DNA from: Actinomyces provencensis | GTDB lineage: Bacteria; Actinomycetota; Actinomycetes; Actinomycetales; Actinomycetaceae | Direction of reading: 5' to 3' | Assembly (NCBI RefSeq): GCF_900155435.1 | Contig: NZ_LT700212.1 | Coordinates: 303,833-367,579, forward strand | DNA length: 63,747 nucleotides | Shown here: piece after piece, positions 27,009-34,800 of the stretch | Position numbering within the stretch: the first letter of the stretch is position 1 | Layout of the letters: each line of letters starts with the position of its first letter | Program-made: the position numbers and the translations under genes | The notes under the pieces: generated by a model | What the model was told of the DNA's origin: nothing | The model's input: the letters and a program-made list of their open reading frames with translations, nothing else | The model's database searches: none

Positions 27009-27641
27009 ATGACCGAAGGACAGCAGGACTCCCGCCACCGCCTCATCGAGGCAATGGCTGATCTCCTCTGGGAGAGGGGGTACGCCGCGACCAGCCCCCG
27101 CGACGTCATGTCCGCCGCCGGAGTCGGTCAGGGCTCGCTCTACCACCACTTCTCCGGCAAGCACGAGCTCGCCGCGGAGGCCATGCGGGCCAATGTGGCA
27201 GCAGCACTGGCCGACAACCCCGAGCCGGAGGGCGACGGCCCCGCCCTCGTCGACATCGAGAAGCGCCTCCTGCGCCCACGCCCGGGCACACGCGGCTGCC
27301 GGGTCGGGCGCATGACGCAGGACCCGAAGGTGGTCGAGGACGCCGAGATGCTCGGCATCGTCTCCGACGCCTTCGACACCATGGCCGAGCGGTGGACACG
27401 ACTCATCACGGCTGCCATCCGACGCGGCGAGCTACCCGATGACCTCGACGCCCACCAACTCGCGGACACCCTGTCGGCCGTCATCCAGGGCGGCTACGTC
27501 CTCTCCCGTGCACGCGGGTCACAGGAACCCATGGACTCCGCCGTGCGCGGCATGGTCGCGCTCCTGGAGTCGGCGGCGCGGCCCCCACGGTCGGGACCAC
27601 CCGACGCCCCCACCCACCACCCACATGAGGAGCAACCATGA
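27009..27641 (+). CDS. TetR-family transcriptional regulator
   Basis: A 210-residue regulator. The N-terminal HTH (about 10-57) reads RLIEAMADLLWERGYAATSPRDVMSAAGVGQGSLYHHFSGKHEL, the TetR pattern. The ligand domain contains GTRGCRVGRMTQDP and a Cys near position 98, as in the group with TetR_C-type domains similar to YxaF/LmrA. The ATG at 27009 lies 6 nt behind TACAGT. Its stop overlaps the GAPDH start (ATGA), so regulator and enzyme are co-translated and probably both repressed by this protein. Confidence 0.92.
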   Translation: MTEGQQDSRHRLIEAMADLLWERGYAATSPRDVMSAAGVGQGSLYHHFSGKHELAAEAMRANVAAALADNPEPEGDGPALVDIEKRLLRPRPGTRGCRVGRMTQDPKVVEDAEMLGIVSDAFDTMAERWTRLITAAIRRGELPDDLDAHQLADTLSAVIQGGYVLSRARGSQEPMDSAVRGMVALLESAARPPRSGPPDAPTHHPHEEQP

Positions 27642-28642
27642 CCACACGGATCGGGATCAACGGTTTCGGACGCATCGGACGCACCTTCCTGCGCGCCGCC
27701 CTCGCCAATGACGCAGACGTCGAGGTCGTGGCGGTCAACGACCTCACCGACGTCGCCACCCTCGCCGACCTGCTGGAGTGGGACTCCATCTCCGGCCACC
27801 TCGACGGCGTCTCCGCCGACGGCGACCACCTCACGGTCCGGGGCCACGGGATCACGGTGTTCTCGCAGCGTGACCCCGCCGAGATCCCCTGGAGCGAGGT
27901 CGGGGCGGACGTCGTCATCGAGTCGACCGGCCACTTCACCGACGCCGTCTCCGCGCGCGCCCACCTCCGGGGCGGGGCACGCAAGGTGATCGTCTCCGCG
28001 CCCGCCACGGGGGATGTCCCCGCCCTCGTGCTGGGCGTCAACACCGACACCCTCGACGTGGCGGCCACCGATGTCTTCTCCAACGGCTCCTGCACCACGA
28101 ACTGCCTGGCGCCCATGGCCAAGGTCCTCAACGACGCCTTCGGCATCGAGAGCGGACTCATGACCACGGTCCACGCCTACACGAGTGACCAGAAGCTCCA
28201 CGACGCCCCCCACAAGGACCTGCGGCGGGCCCGTGCCGCAGCCCTGTCGACGATCCCGACCTCCTCGGGCGCTGCCCGCACCATCGGGAGGATCATCCCC
28301 GAGCTGGACGGGAAGCTCACCGGCTTCGCCCTGCGGGTGCCGGTGCCCGTGGGCTCGATCACCGACCTGACGGCAGTCCTCTCCCGACCGACCACCGTCG
28401 AGGAGGTCAACCAGGCGTTCCGCGCGGCGGCCGACTCCCCGGAGCTGTCCCGCTACCTCGCCCACTCCGAGGCCCCGATCGTCTCCTCCGACATCGTCGG
28501 CAACCCGCGCTCGGTGATCTTCGACGCGCCCCTGACCGAGGTCATCGGCAACCACGTGAAGGTCCTGGGCTGGTACGACAACGAATGGGGGTTCTCCAAC
28601 CGGCTGGTGGAGCTCTCCGAGCTCATCGGGAGCAGGCTCTGA
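27638..28642 (+). CDS. gap: Glyceraldehyde-3-phosphate dehydrogenase, TetR-linked
   Basis: A 334-residue GAPDH. INGFGRIGR starts the Rossmann fold, the active-site cysteine is C152 in NGSCTTNCLAP, and the base is H179 in TTVHAYT. VNDLTD (N34-D35) favours NAD over NADP. It oxidises glyceraldehyde 3-phosphate to 1,3-bisphosphoglycerate. There is no pgk or tpi behind it, unlike the main glycolytic gap operon of actinobacteria, so this is probably a second, conditionally expressed GAPDH. Start ATG overlaps the tetR stop. A strong hairpin follows. Confidence 0.93.
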   Translation: MTTRIGINGFGRIGRTFLRAALANDADVEVVAVNDLTDVATLADLLEWDSISGHLDGVSADGDHLTVRGHGITVFSQRDPAEIPWSEVGADVVIESTGHFTDAVSARAHLRGGARKVIVSAPATGDVPALVLGVNTDTLDVAATDVFSNGSCTTNCLAPMAKVLNDAFGIESGLMTTVHAYTSDQKLHDAPHKDLRRARAAALSTIPTSSGAARTIGRIIPELDGKLTGFALRVPVPVGSITDLTAVLSRPTTVEEVNQAFRAAADSPELSRYLAHSEAPIVSSDIVGNPRSVIFDAPLTEVIGNHVKVLGWYDNEWGFSNRLVELSELIGSRL

Positions 28643-28703
28643 GCAGGCCACCACGGAGGAACGGCACCCGACACCCGCTCGGCGCCGGCACGGCGGCCCC
28701 TGT

Positions 28704-28722
28704 CCCCACCCCGGGGGTGGGG
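28704..28722. terminator. Terminator after gap
   Basis: CCCCACCC (28704-28711) pairs with GGGTGGGG (28715-28722) over a 3-nt loop. It lies between converging gap and the GH3 gene. Confidence 0.7.
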
Positions 28723-28750
28723 GCCGTTGCCACTCGCGGGGACGTCCCGT

Positions 28751-30013
28751 TCAGGGTGCGGTCGGCAGGGATGACTTGAGCGACAGGACGCGGGTCGCGG
28801 CCGCACGGACCTTCTCGGCGAACGCCGGGTCCTGACGGGCCCGCGCCACAACGGCATCCACCATCTCCGCAGCCTGCTCGGGCGAGGCGGAGACCAGCAC
28901 GATGTCACAGCCGGCACCGATGGCCTTCACCGCTCGCTCCCCCGGCGTCCACGCCTGGACCTGGGCGGCTGCGGAGACGTCGTCCGTGATGACCACGCCG
29001 TCGAATCCCAGGTCCCCGCGCAGCACGTCATCGACCACCACGGACGAGAAGGCGGCCGGCGCGTCCGGGTCGATGCGCTCGTAGACGGCAGTCGACATCA
29101 TGACCATCTCGGCTCCGTCCTCGATGCCGCGGGCGAAGACGCCCACCGAGGCGTCGTCCCGGGAGGTCAGCGTGTCCGTGACCCCGGCGGTGGTGTCCGT
29201 GTTGCCCGTGACGCGTCCCAGTCCGGGGAAGTGCTTGACTGCCACCGCGACACCGGCACTGCGCATCCCGCGGGAGAAGGCGTTGGCGTGTGCGACCACC
29301 TGGTCCGCACTGGAGCCGTACTCCCGTCCCCACTTCCCGATCGGCGGGTTCTCCGCGGGGTCGCCGTCGACCAGGTCCATCACGGGAGCCAGGTTGAGGT
29401 TGACGCCGACTGACGCGAGCTGCCTCCCCCACCCGGTGGCCGACGACTCCAGATCTGCCTCCGACATCGCGGACTGGTCCAGGGCCGAGTGCATGCGGGA
29501 GAACCCCGGTCCCTGCAGCACCTGCACCGCTCCCCCCTCCTGGTCGGTCGCCACGAGCATGGCCGTGGAGTGCGTCGTGTCCTGGCCGACCAGGTCCGTG
29601 AAGGAACGCACCAGGGCGAGCACCCGGTCGGGCGCGGCCTCGCTGCGGCCCGCGAGGAACACATTGCCCACGTGCCGGTCGCGTACGGCGGCCCAGCTCG
29701 CGTCCTGCTGCCGGTGCACGTCCACACCGACCATGAACAGCTGCCCGACCTGTTGCTCCAGGGACCATCCGCGCAGCGGGTCACCGCCCTGGGGGGTCCC
29801 CGGGTCCGGGGTGGCGGAGATCCCTGCGCCCGCGCCGGAGGCGGGCCGGGTCGTGTCCCTGGAGCCCGACTGCGAGGAGGTCGACGAGGGCGACGCCCCC
29901 TGCCCGCTCACGGTGGCCGTCGAGGGGGTGCAGGCGACGCAGAGGACAGCGACGACTCCCAACGCGACGGAGACCGCCGCCGGCCCCCTGTCCGGTACCG
30001 TCAGTGCGCGCAC
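28751..30013 (-). CDS. Glycoside hydrolase family 3 protein (beta-N-acetylhexosaminidase type)
   Basis: A 420-residue exported GH3 enzyme. A hydrophobic N-terminal segment ends at a cysteine (C28); the site CVAC is a poor lipobox, so secretion with or without lipid is open. A Ser/Gly linker leads to the GH3 barrel with KHFPGLGRVTGNTDT (NagZ-like KHFPG motif) and FDGVVITDDVS carrying the nucleophile aspartate. Likely role is removal of N-acetylglucosamine from wall fragments. Start GTG 30013 (or 30016) is 8 nt behind a GAGG that overlaps the aldo/keto reductase stop, so the two genes form an operon. Confidence 0.85.
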   Translation of the reverse strand: MRALTVPDRGPAAVSVALGVVAVLCVACTPSTATVSGQGASPSSTSSQSGSRDTTRPASGAGAGISATPDPGTPQGGDPLRGWSLEQQVGQLFMVGVDVHRQQDASWAAVRDRHVGNVFLAGRSEAAPDRVLALVRSFTDLVGQDTTHSTAMLVATDQEGGAVQVLQGPGFSRMHSALDQSAMSEADLESSATGWGRQLASVGVNLNLAPVMDLVDGDPAENPPIGKWGREYGSSADQVVAHANAFSRGMRSAGVAVAVKHFPGLGRVTGNTDTTAGVTDTLTSRDDASVGVFARGIEDGAEMVMMSTAVYERIDPDAPAAFSSVVVDDVLRGDLGFDGVVITDDVSAAAQVQAWTPGERAVKAIGAGCDIVLVSASPEQAAEMVDAVVARARQDPAFAEKVRAAATRVLSLKSSLPTAP

Positions 30014-30023
30014 CACGGCCGCC

Positions 30024-30932
30024 TCAGTCCAGTCCCTCTCCGCGCGCCGCCGCGTCCTCCGGTGTCTGGGGGAAGGCGAAGGTCGCCGGGTCCCCGCCGA
30101 TGCGTCCCTCCGGGTCGTCCAGTGCGTCGATGGCGGCGATGTCCTCCGGCGACAGGTCGAACCCGGAGACGGCGAGGTTCTCGCGCATGCGCTCGGGATG
30201 GACGGACTTCGGGATGACGATCCGTCCGGACTGGACGTGCCAGCGGAGCACGACCTGGGCGGCGGTGACGCCCAGACGACGGGCGATGCCGACCACGACC
30301 GGGTCGCGCAGGTCCGCACCCTGTCCCAACGGCGAGTAGGCCTCGACCGCGACGCCGCGGCGCAGGCAGGCACGTCGGACCTCGGGCTGGGAGAACGCGG
30401 GGTGGACCTCCACCTGGTCGACGGCCGGGGTCACCCCGGTCTCGACGACCAGGCGCTCCAGGTGCTCGGGGAGGAAGTTGGACACACCGATGGCGCGCAC
30501 CGCGCCCTGGTCGGCCAGGTCCGCCAGCACCCGCCAGGTGTCGACGTAGAGGTCCTCCGAGGGGAGTGGCCAGTGGATGAGGTAGAGATCGATCACCTCG
30601 CGTCCCAGTGCCCGTCTCGAGGTCTCGAAGGCCTCCCGCGCGCGCTCGGCCCCCTGGTCCGCATTGCGGAGCTTCGTCGTGACGAACACGTCCTGCTCGG
30701 GCAGGCCACTCGCGCGGATGGCGGCGCCCACACCTGCCTCGTTGCAGTACGCGGCGGCCGTGTCGATGTGCCGGTACCCGATCTCCAGGGCCTCCTCCAC
30801 CGCACGCTGGGTGTCGGCGGGTGGGATCTGGAACGTCCCGAACCCGACCTGGGGGACGGAGACCCCGTCGCCGAGCCGGACCTGGGGAGCGTCGGGGACC
30901 TGCGGGACCCGGGAGGTGGTGTGTTCCTGCAT
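30024..30932 (-). CDS. Aldo/keto reductase
   Basis: A 302-residue NADPH-dependent oxidoreductase of the 2,5-diketogluconate reductase type. The tetrad is D57 and Y62 (HIDTAAAYCNE), K87 (VTTKLRN) and H120 (YLIHWP); GVSNF and IPKSVHPERMREN form the cofactor site. Substrate unknown. A TAGGGT box 6 nt before ATG 30932 indicates a leaderless mRNA. It is followed after 8 nt by the GH3 gene. Confidence 0.93.
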   Translation of the reverse strand: MQEHTTSRVPQVPDAPQVRLGDGVSVPQVGFGTFQIPPADTQRAVEEALEIGYRHIDTAAAYCNEAGVGAAIRASGLPEQDVFVTTKLRNADQGAERAREAFETSRRALGREVIDLYLIHWPLPSEDLYVDTWRVLADLADQGAVRAIGVSNFLPEHLERLVVETGVTPAVDQVEVHPAFSQPEVRRACLRRGVAVEAYSPLGQGADLRDPVVVGIARRLGVTAAQVVLRWHVQSGRIVIPKSVHPERMRENLAVSGFDLSPEDIAAIDALDDPEGRIGGDPATFAFPQTPEDAAARGEGLD

Positions 30933-30938
30933 ACCAGA

Positions 30939-30944
30939 ACCCTA
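30939..30944 (-). promoter_or_regulatory. -10 box of a leaderless promoter
   Basis: TAGGGT on the minus strand ends 6 nt before the aldo/keto reductase ATG. Identical box and spacing to the gene at 17445. Confidence 0.6.
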
Positions 30945-31032
30945 CGACGCCCCACCCCCAACCGCCGGGGCACGGAGTGCGTCCAGGGGATGGGGGCAGG
31001 GGACGAGGGCGGGGCGGGCCCGGGCTGCGGCC

Positions 31033-32088
31033 TCAGGCGGGGGCAGTTGCCGGACCCCCGGAGGTGCCGTGCCGGGTGGGGGGCACGTACGGGCCCGTCG
31101 CGGGCGCAGCAGGCTGCGAACCCGGTGTCCCGGTCCGTGCCAGTGCCGACCGCGCAGCCGGCGCCGGGGCCATGGTCACCCCGGGCTGGCTGATCGTGCC
31201 GTCGCGGCGTTGGCGGCGCACACGGGTGCGGGCGATCTGCAGGTTGGTGTTGCGCCACCCGTGCTTCTTGCCGTCCGGCCCCTTGGTGCCGGAGATGGAC
31301 TCCTCGGCGATCTTCGCCAGACCGGCAACGGTGAGGCACATGCCGACGTAGATGGCACCGACCACCATGGCGGCCGGGATCAGCGGTGAGTCGAACTGGG
31401 CCTGGGTGCCGATGAACTTGGCGTAGTCGAGGAGCTCGGGGTAGGTGATGATGAAGCCGAGCGCCGTGTCCTTGAGGATCACGACCAGCTGCGCGATGAT
31501 CACCGGGAGCATTGCGCGGATCGCCTGGGGCAACAGGATCATGGTCATGACCGAGGTCTTGCGCAGGCCCAGGGCCGCGGCCGCCTCCCACTGGCCCCGC
31601 GGGAGGGCCAGGATTCCGGAACGGATCGCCTCGGCCAGGATCGTGCCGTTGTACAGGGTCAACGCGGTGACCACTGATGTGAAGGTCGTGAACTTCAGTC
31701 CCAGGGTGGGCATCCCGTAGTACATGAGCATCATGAGGATCAGGACGGGGATCGCACGGAAGATCTCCAGGAACCAGACGACGGGGACCTTGACCCACTG
31801 GTGGTCGGAGAGCCTCCCCACCGCGAGGAGCAGTCCCACGACCAGGGCGAGGACGGCGGAGAGCCCGAAAGCCTTGAGGGTGTTGAGGGTGCGCAGGCCG
31901 ATCTGGCTCCACACCTGCGGGTAGGTGAAAGCCGACCACTTCCGGGCCGAGAACTGCCCGGTCACGGAGAAGCGGTAGATGATGAACGCGAGGATCGCGC
32001 CCACCACGATGACCGTGGCCACGGCCATGAGGGCGTAGCGTCGCCGCGCCACCGGACCGGGGACGTCGTAGATGTGCTGGGAGCTCAT
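31033..32088 (-). CDS. gluD: Glutamate-type amino-acid ABC transporter permease
   Basis: A 351-residue HisM/GluD-family permease. The family segment LRTLNTLKAFGLSAVLALVVGLLLAVGRLSDHQWVK and the EAA-like loop GQWEAAAALGLRKTSVMTMILLPQAIRAMLPVI are present. Its ATG overlaps the gluC stop (ATGA). The last ~60 residues form a basic then Ala/Pro/Thr-rich tail not expected for this subunit and probably cytoplasmic. Last gene of gluABCD. The 100 bp behind it hold a GC-rich stretch with one copy of GACGAGGGCG. Confidence 0.92.
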   Translation of the reverse strand: MSSQHIYDVPGPVARRRYALMAVATVIVVGAILAFIIYRFSVTGQFSARKWSAFTYPQVWSQIGLRTLNTLKAFGLSAVLALVVGLLLAVGRLSDHQWVKVPVVWFLEIFRAIPVLILMMLMYYGMPTLGLKFTTFTSVVTALTLYNGTILAEAIRSGILALPRGQWEAAAALGLRKTSVMTMILLPQAIRAMLPVIIAQLVVILKDTALGFIITYPELLDYAKFIGTQAQFDSPLIPAAMVVGAIYVGMCLTVAGLAKIAEESISGTKGPDGKKHGWRNTNLQIARTRVRRQRRDGTISQPGVTMAPAPAARSALARTGTPGSQPAAPATGPYVPPTRHGTSGGPATAPA

Positions 32089-32747
32089 CGGACCACCTTC
32101 AGTCGGTTCTCGAGGAAGCGCTGGAATGTCGCGAGCAGGAGGACCAGGACCACGAAGATCGCTGCCACCCACAGCAGGCCGGCCATGAGTGGCTCGGACC
32201 GCTCGGAGAGGTAGGCACGGATCGCCCCGGCCTCGAAGACCGAGAAGCCAGCGGCAACCGTGGTGTTCTTCAGCAGTGCGATGAGGACGCTCATCATCGG
32301 GGGGACGACCGCCCGCCCCGCCTGCGGCAGGACGATGAGCTCCATGGACTGGGTGAAGGTGAAGCCGAGGGCACGTCCCGCCTCCATCTGGCCCGCGGGG
32401 ATCGTGTTGATACCCGAGCGGATGACCTCTGCGATGTAGGTGGCCGTGTAGAGACCCAGCGCGATGATGGCCAACTGCATGAAGGAGAGCCCGGATCCCC
32501 AGGTCCCCGTCGGGAAGAGCTTCGGGTACCCGAAGGCGAAGAAGAAGAAGAGGAGTGTCAGCGGAGTGTTGCGGACGAGGTTGACGTAGAGCGTCCCCAC
32601 TGCCCGCATGACAGGAACGGGCGACACCCTCATGGCCCCTGTGATGGATCCGAGGACCAGAGCGATCACGCCGCCCCCGGCGAAGAGGATCAGGGTGTTC
32701 CTGAATCCGGTGATGAACAGGTCGGCGTTGTTGAACAGGACGTTCAC
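32085..32747 (-). CDS. gluC: Glutamate-type amino-acid ABC transporter permease
   Basis: A 220-residue permease, close to the standard family size. It has RNTLILFAGGGVIALVLG and VNLVRNTPLTLLFFFFAFG at the N-terminal side and the loop GQMEAGRALGFTFTQSMELIVLPQAGRAVVPPM for the ATPase contact. GTG 32747 has an excellent GGAAGGAGG site 5 nt upstream; the longer ATG-started frame to 32852 would run through the intergenic hairpin. Co-translated with gluD. Confidence 0.93.
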   Translation of the reverse strand: MNVLFNNADLFITGFRNTLILFAGGGVIALVLGSITGAMRVSPVPVMRAVGTLYVNLVRNTPLTLLFFFFAFGYPKLFPTGTWGSGLSFMQLAIIALGLYTATYIAEVIRSGINTIPAGQMEAGRALGFTFTQSMELIVLPQAGRAVVPPMMSVLIALLKNTTVAAGFSVFEAGAIRAYLSERSEPLMAGLLWVAAIFVVLVLLLATFQRFLENRLKVVR

Positions 32748-32823
32748 AGCGCCTCCTTCCGATGGTCGGCTCCGCGGTCCCTTTCTGGCAGGGTCACGGT
32801 CGTTCCGCGGTGTGGGTGTGAGG

Positions 32824-32851
32824 TGGGGGCGGGGCCGGGGCCCCGCCCCCA
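32824..32851 (-). terminator. Perfect hairpin between gluB and gluC
   Basis: Arms 32824-32836 and 32839-32851 are exact 13-bp complements with a 2-nt loop, starting 7 nt behind the gluB stop on the minus strand. It occupies the same place, at the same distance, as the palindrome behind oppA. Confidence 0.75.
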
Positions 32852-32858
32852 AGTCCGG

Positions 32859-33752
32859 TCACTCGTAGTCGTCGACGGCCGGCTGCTCGACCTTCGTGCC
32901 GGAGGCACCGAGGGTCTCGTCGTAGATCTTGGTCCAGGTGTCCCCACCGTCCGTGAAGACGTTGTTGATGAAGTGGCGCAGGGCCGCATCGTCCTTGGGG
33001 AGGCCGACCCCGTACTTCTCCACACTGAAGGGCTCGCCGACGACCTTGAGGGCGTCGGGCTCCTGTGCGGCGTAGCCGATGAGGATGGCCTGGTCGGTGG
33101 TCACCGCGTCCACGGTGCCGTCCTTGAGGGCTTCGACGCACTGGGAGTAGTTGTCGAACTCCGTGGTCTTGGTGTCGGGGTAGTTGTCCTTGATGTTCTG
33201 GATCGGGGTGGAACCCGTCGCCGAGCAGACCGTCTTGCCGGCCAGGTCCTGGTCGGAGGTGATGTCGGTGTTGTCCGCCGTGACCAGCAGGCCCTGCCCG
33301 GTGATGAAGTACGGACCGGCGAAGCCGACCTGTTCCTTGCGCTTGTCGGTGATGGAGTAGGTGCCGACGTAGTAGTCGATGTCCCCGTTGATGATGGCCT
33401 GCTCGCGGTTGGCGGAGGGGATCTTCTGGAACTCGATCTGGTCGGGTGAGAACCCGAGCTCGGCGGCGATCCAGGTGGCGATTTCGATGTCGAAACCGGA
33501 GCGCTCACCCGTGACGGCGTCCAGGTACCCCAGACCGGGCTGGTCCTCCTTCACGCCGACGCGGACCTTGCCATTGGACTGCATGGCGTCGAAGGTCGGG
33601 GAGTCGGTCAGATCCACGCTGGTGGCGACCGGGAACTCCAGGGAACCACTGGTCCCTGCCGAGCCGGACTCGCTCGAGCCGGAGGAGCAGGCGGCCAGGG
33701 AGAGCGCTGTGGCGGCGGCTGCCGCCAGAGCGAGTAAACCCTTCGTGCGCAT
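32859..33752 (-). CDS. gluB: Glutamate-type ABC transporter substrate-binding lipoprotein
   Basis: A 297-residue family 3 solute-binding protein. The lipobox LAAC ends at C22, then a Ser/Gly linker. GKVRVGVKEDQPGLGYLD..GFDIEIATWIAAELG is the family signature and CVEALKDGTVDAVTTDQAI sits in the second lobe. It likely binds glutamate, by its synteny with gluABCD of corynebacteria. ATG 33752 has GAAAGGA 7-8 nt upstream. A hairpin directly behind the stop probably raises its level above the permeases. Confidence 0.92.
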   Translation of the reverse strand: MRTKGLLALAAAAATALSLAACSSGSSESGSAGTSGSLEFPVATSVDLTDSPTFDAMQSNGKVRVGVKEDQPGLGYLDAVTGERSGFDIEIATWIAAELGFSPDQIEFQKIPSANREQAIINGDIDYYVGTYSITDKRKEQVGFAGPYFITGQGLLVTADNTDITSDQDLAGKTVCSATGSTPIQNIKDNYPDTKTTEFDNYSQCVEALKDGTVDAVTTDQAILIGYAAQEPDALKVVGEPFSVEKYGVGLPKDDAALRHFINNVFTDGGDTWTKIYDETLGASGTKVEQPAVDDYE

Positions 33753-33842
33753 GGGAGGTCCTTTCGTCGGCACCGGACCCGTGTCCGGTGACGTTGGGTG
33801 TTCTGTCTTGCTGGGTCCGGGGTGCGTGGGCACCCCGACGGT

Positions 33843-34616
33843 TCAGTGGGAGAGGATCTTGGAGAGGAAGTCCTTCGCGCGGTCCGTCTCCGGATGGGAG
33901 AAGAACTTCTCGGGCGGGGCCTGCTCGATGATCTGGCCGTCGGACATGAAGGCCACCCGGTCTGCGGCCTTGCGGGCGAAGCCCATCTCGTGGGTGACGA
34001 CGATCATCGTCATGCCGTCCTTCGCGAGCTGCACCATGACGTCGAGGACCTCGTTGATCATCTCGGGGTCCAGGGCGGAGGTGGGCTCGTCGAAGAGCAT
34101 GACCTTGGGCTGCATGGCCAACGCCCGGGCGATGGCGACACGCTGCTGCTGGCCGCCGGAGAGCTGGGCGGGGTACTTCTCCGCCTGGGCACCGACTCCG
34201 ACGCGGTCCAGGAGCTGGCGTGCCCGTTCGGTGGCCTCGGCCTTAAGGACCTTCTTGACCTTCACCGGGGCCAGGGTGACGTTCTCGAGGATCGTCTTGT
34301 GGGAGAAGAGGTTGAAGGACTGGAAGACCATCCCGACGTCCGCACGCAGGGCCGCGAGCTTCTTGCCCTCCTTCGGCAGGGGGACCCCGTCGATGTAGAT
34401 CTCGCCCGAGGTCACCGTCTCCAGACGGTTGATGGTCCGGCAGAGGGTGGACTTGCCTGAGCCGGAAGGTCCGACCAGGAGCACGACCTCGCCCTTGTCG
34501 ACCGTCAGGTTGATGTCGTGGAGGGCCTCGAAGTCACCGAAGTGCTTGTAGACGTGCTCCACGACGACGAGCGGCCCGGAGGGGGCACCTTGGACTTTTT
34601 CCTCTGACATGGCCAT
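33843..34616 (-). CDS. gluA: Glutamate-type amino-acid ABC transporter ATPase
   Basis: A 257-residue ABC ATPase: Walker [10 protein letters not shown] (49-57), Q-loop VFQSFNLF, signature LSGGQQQR, Walker [13 protein letters not shown], switch histidine in VVTHEM. Amino-acid-importer type. ATG 34616 has GAAGG about 7 nt upstream; a second in-frame ATG lies two codons later. First gene of gluABCD. The region upstream has a short CAGTCC/GGACTG hairpin (34654-34667) but no clear promoter. Confidence 0.94.
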   Translation of the reverse strand: MAMSEEKVQGAPSGPLVVVEHVYKHFGDFEALHDINLTVDKGEVVLLVGPSGSGKSTLCRTINRLETVTSGEIYIDGVPLPKEGKKLAALRADVGMVFQSFNLFSHKTILENVTLAPVKVKKVLKAEATERARQLLDRVGVGAQAEKYPAQLSGGQQQRVAIARALAMQPKVMLFDEPTSALDPEMINEVLDVMVQLAKDGMTMIVVTHEMGFARKAADRVAFMSDGQIIEQAPPEKFFSHPETDRAKDFLSKILSH

Positions 34617-34746
34617 GACTTTACCTTCAGGTTCACCCGGAGTGCACGTGGTCCAGTCCGTGGACTGCGGCATCCCTCACGCAGAGGATGTGAGGAGAGT
34701 GAGCACAGGTTGACTTGGGCGCGCCATGACCAGGGACGAGGGCGGC

Positions 34747-34766
34747 CCCGGTCCGCACGGACCGGG
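34747..34766 (-). terminator. Terminator after lysA
   Basis: CCCGGTCCG (34747-34755) and CGGACCGGG (34758-34766) form a 9-bp stem with a 2-nt loop, 35 nt behind the lysA stop. A GACGAGGGCG decamer overlaps its far side. Confidence 0.65.
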
Positions 34767-34800
34767 AGCGGGCCACGCCGGGCCCGCACACCCGGTTCGC

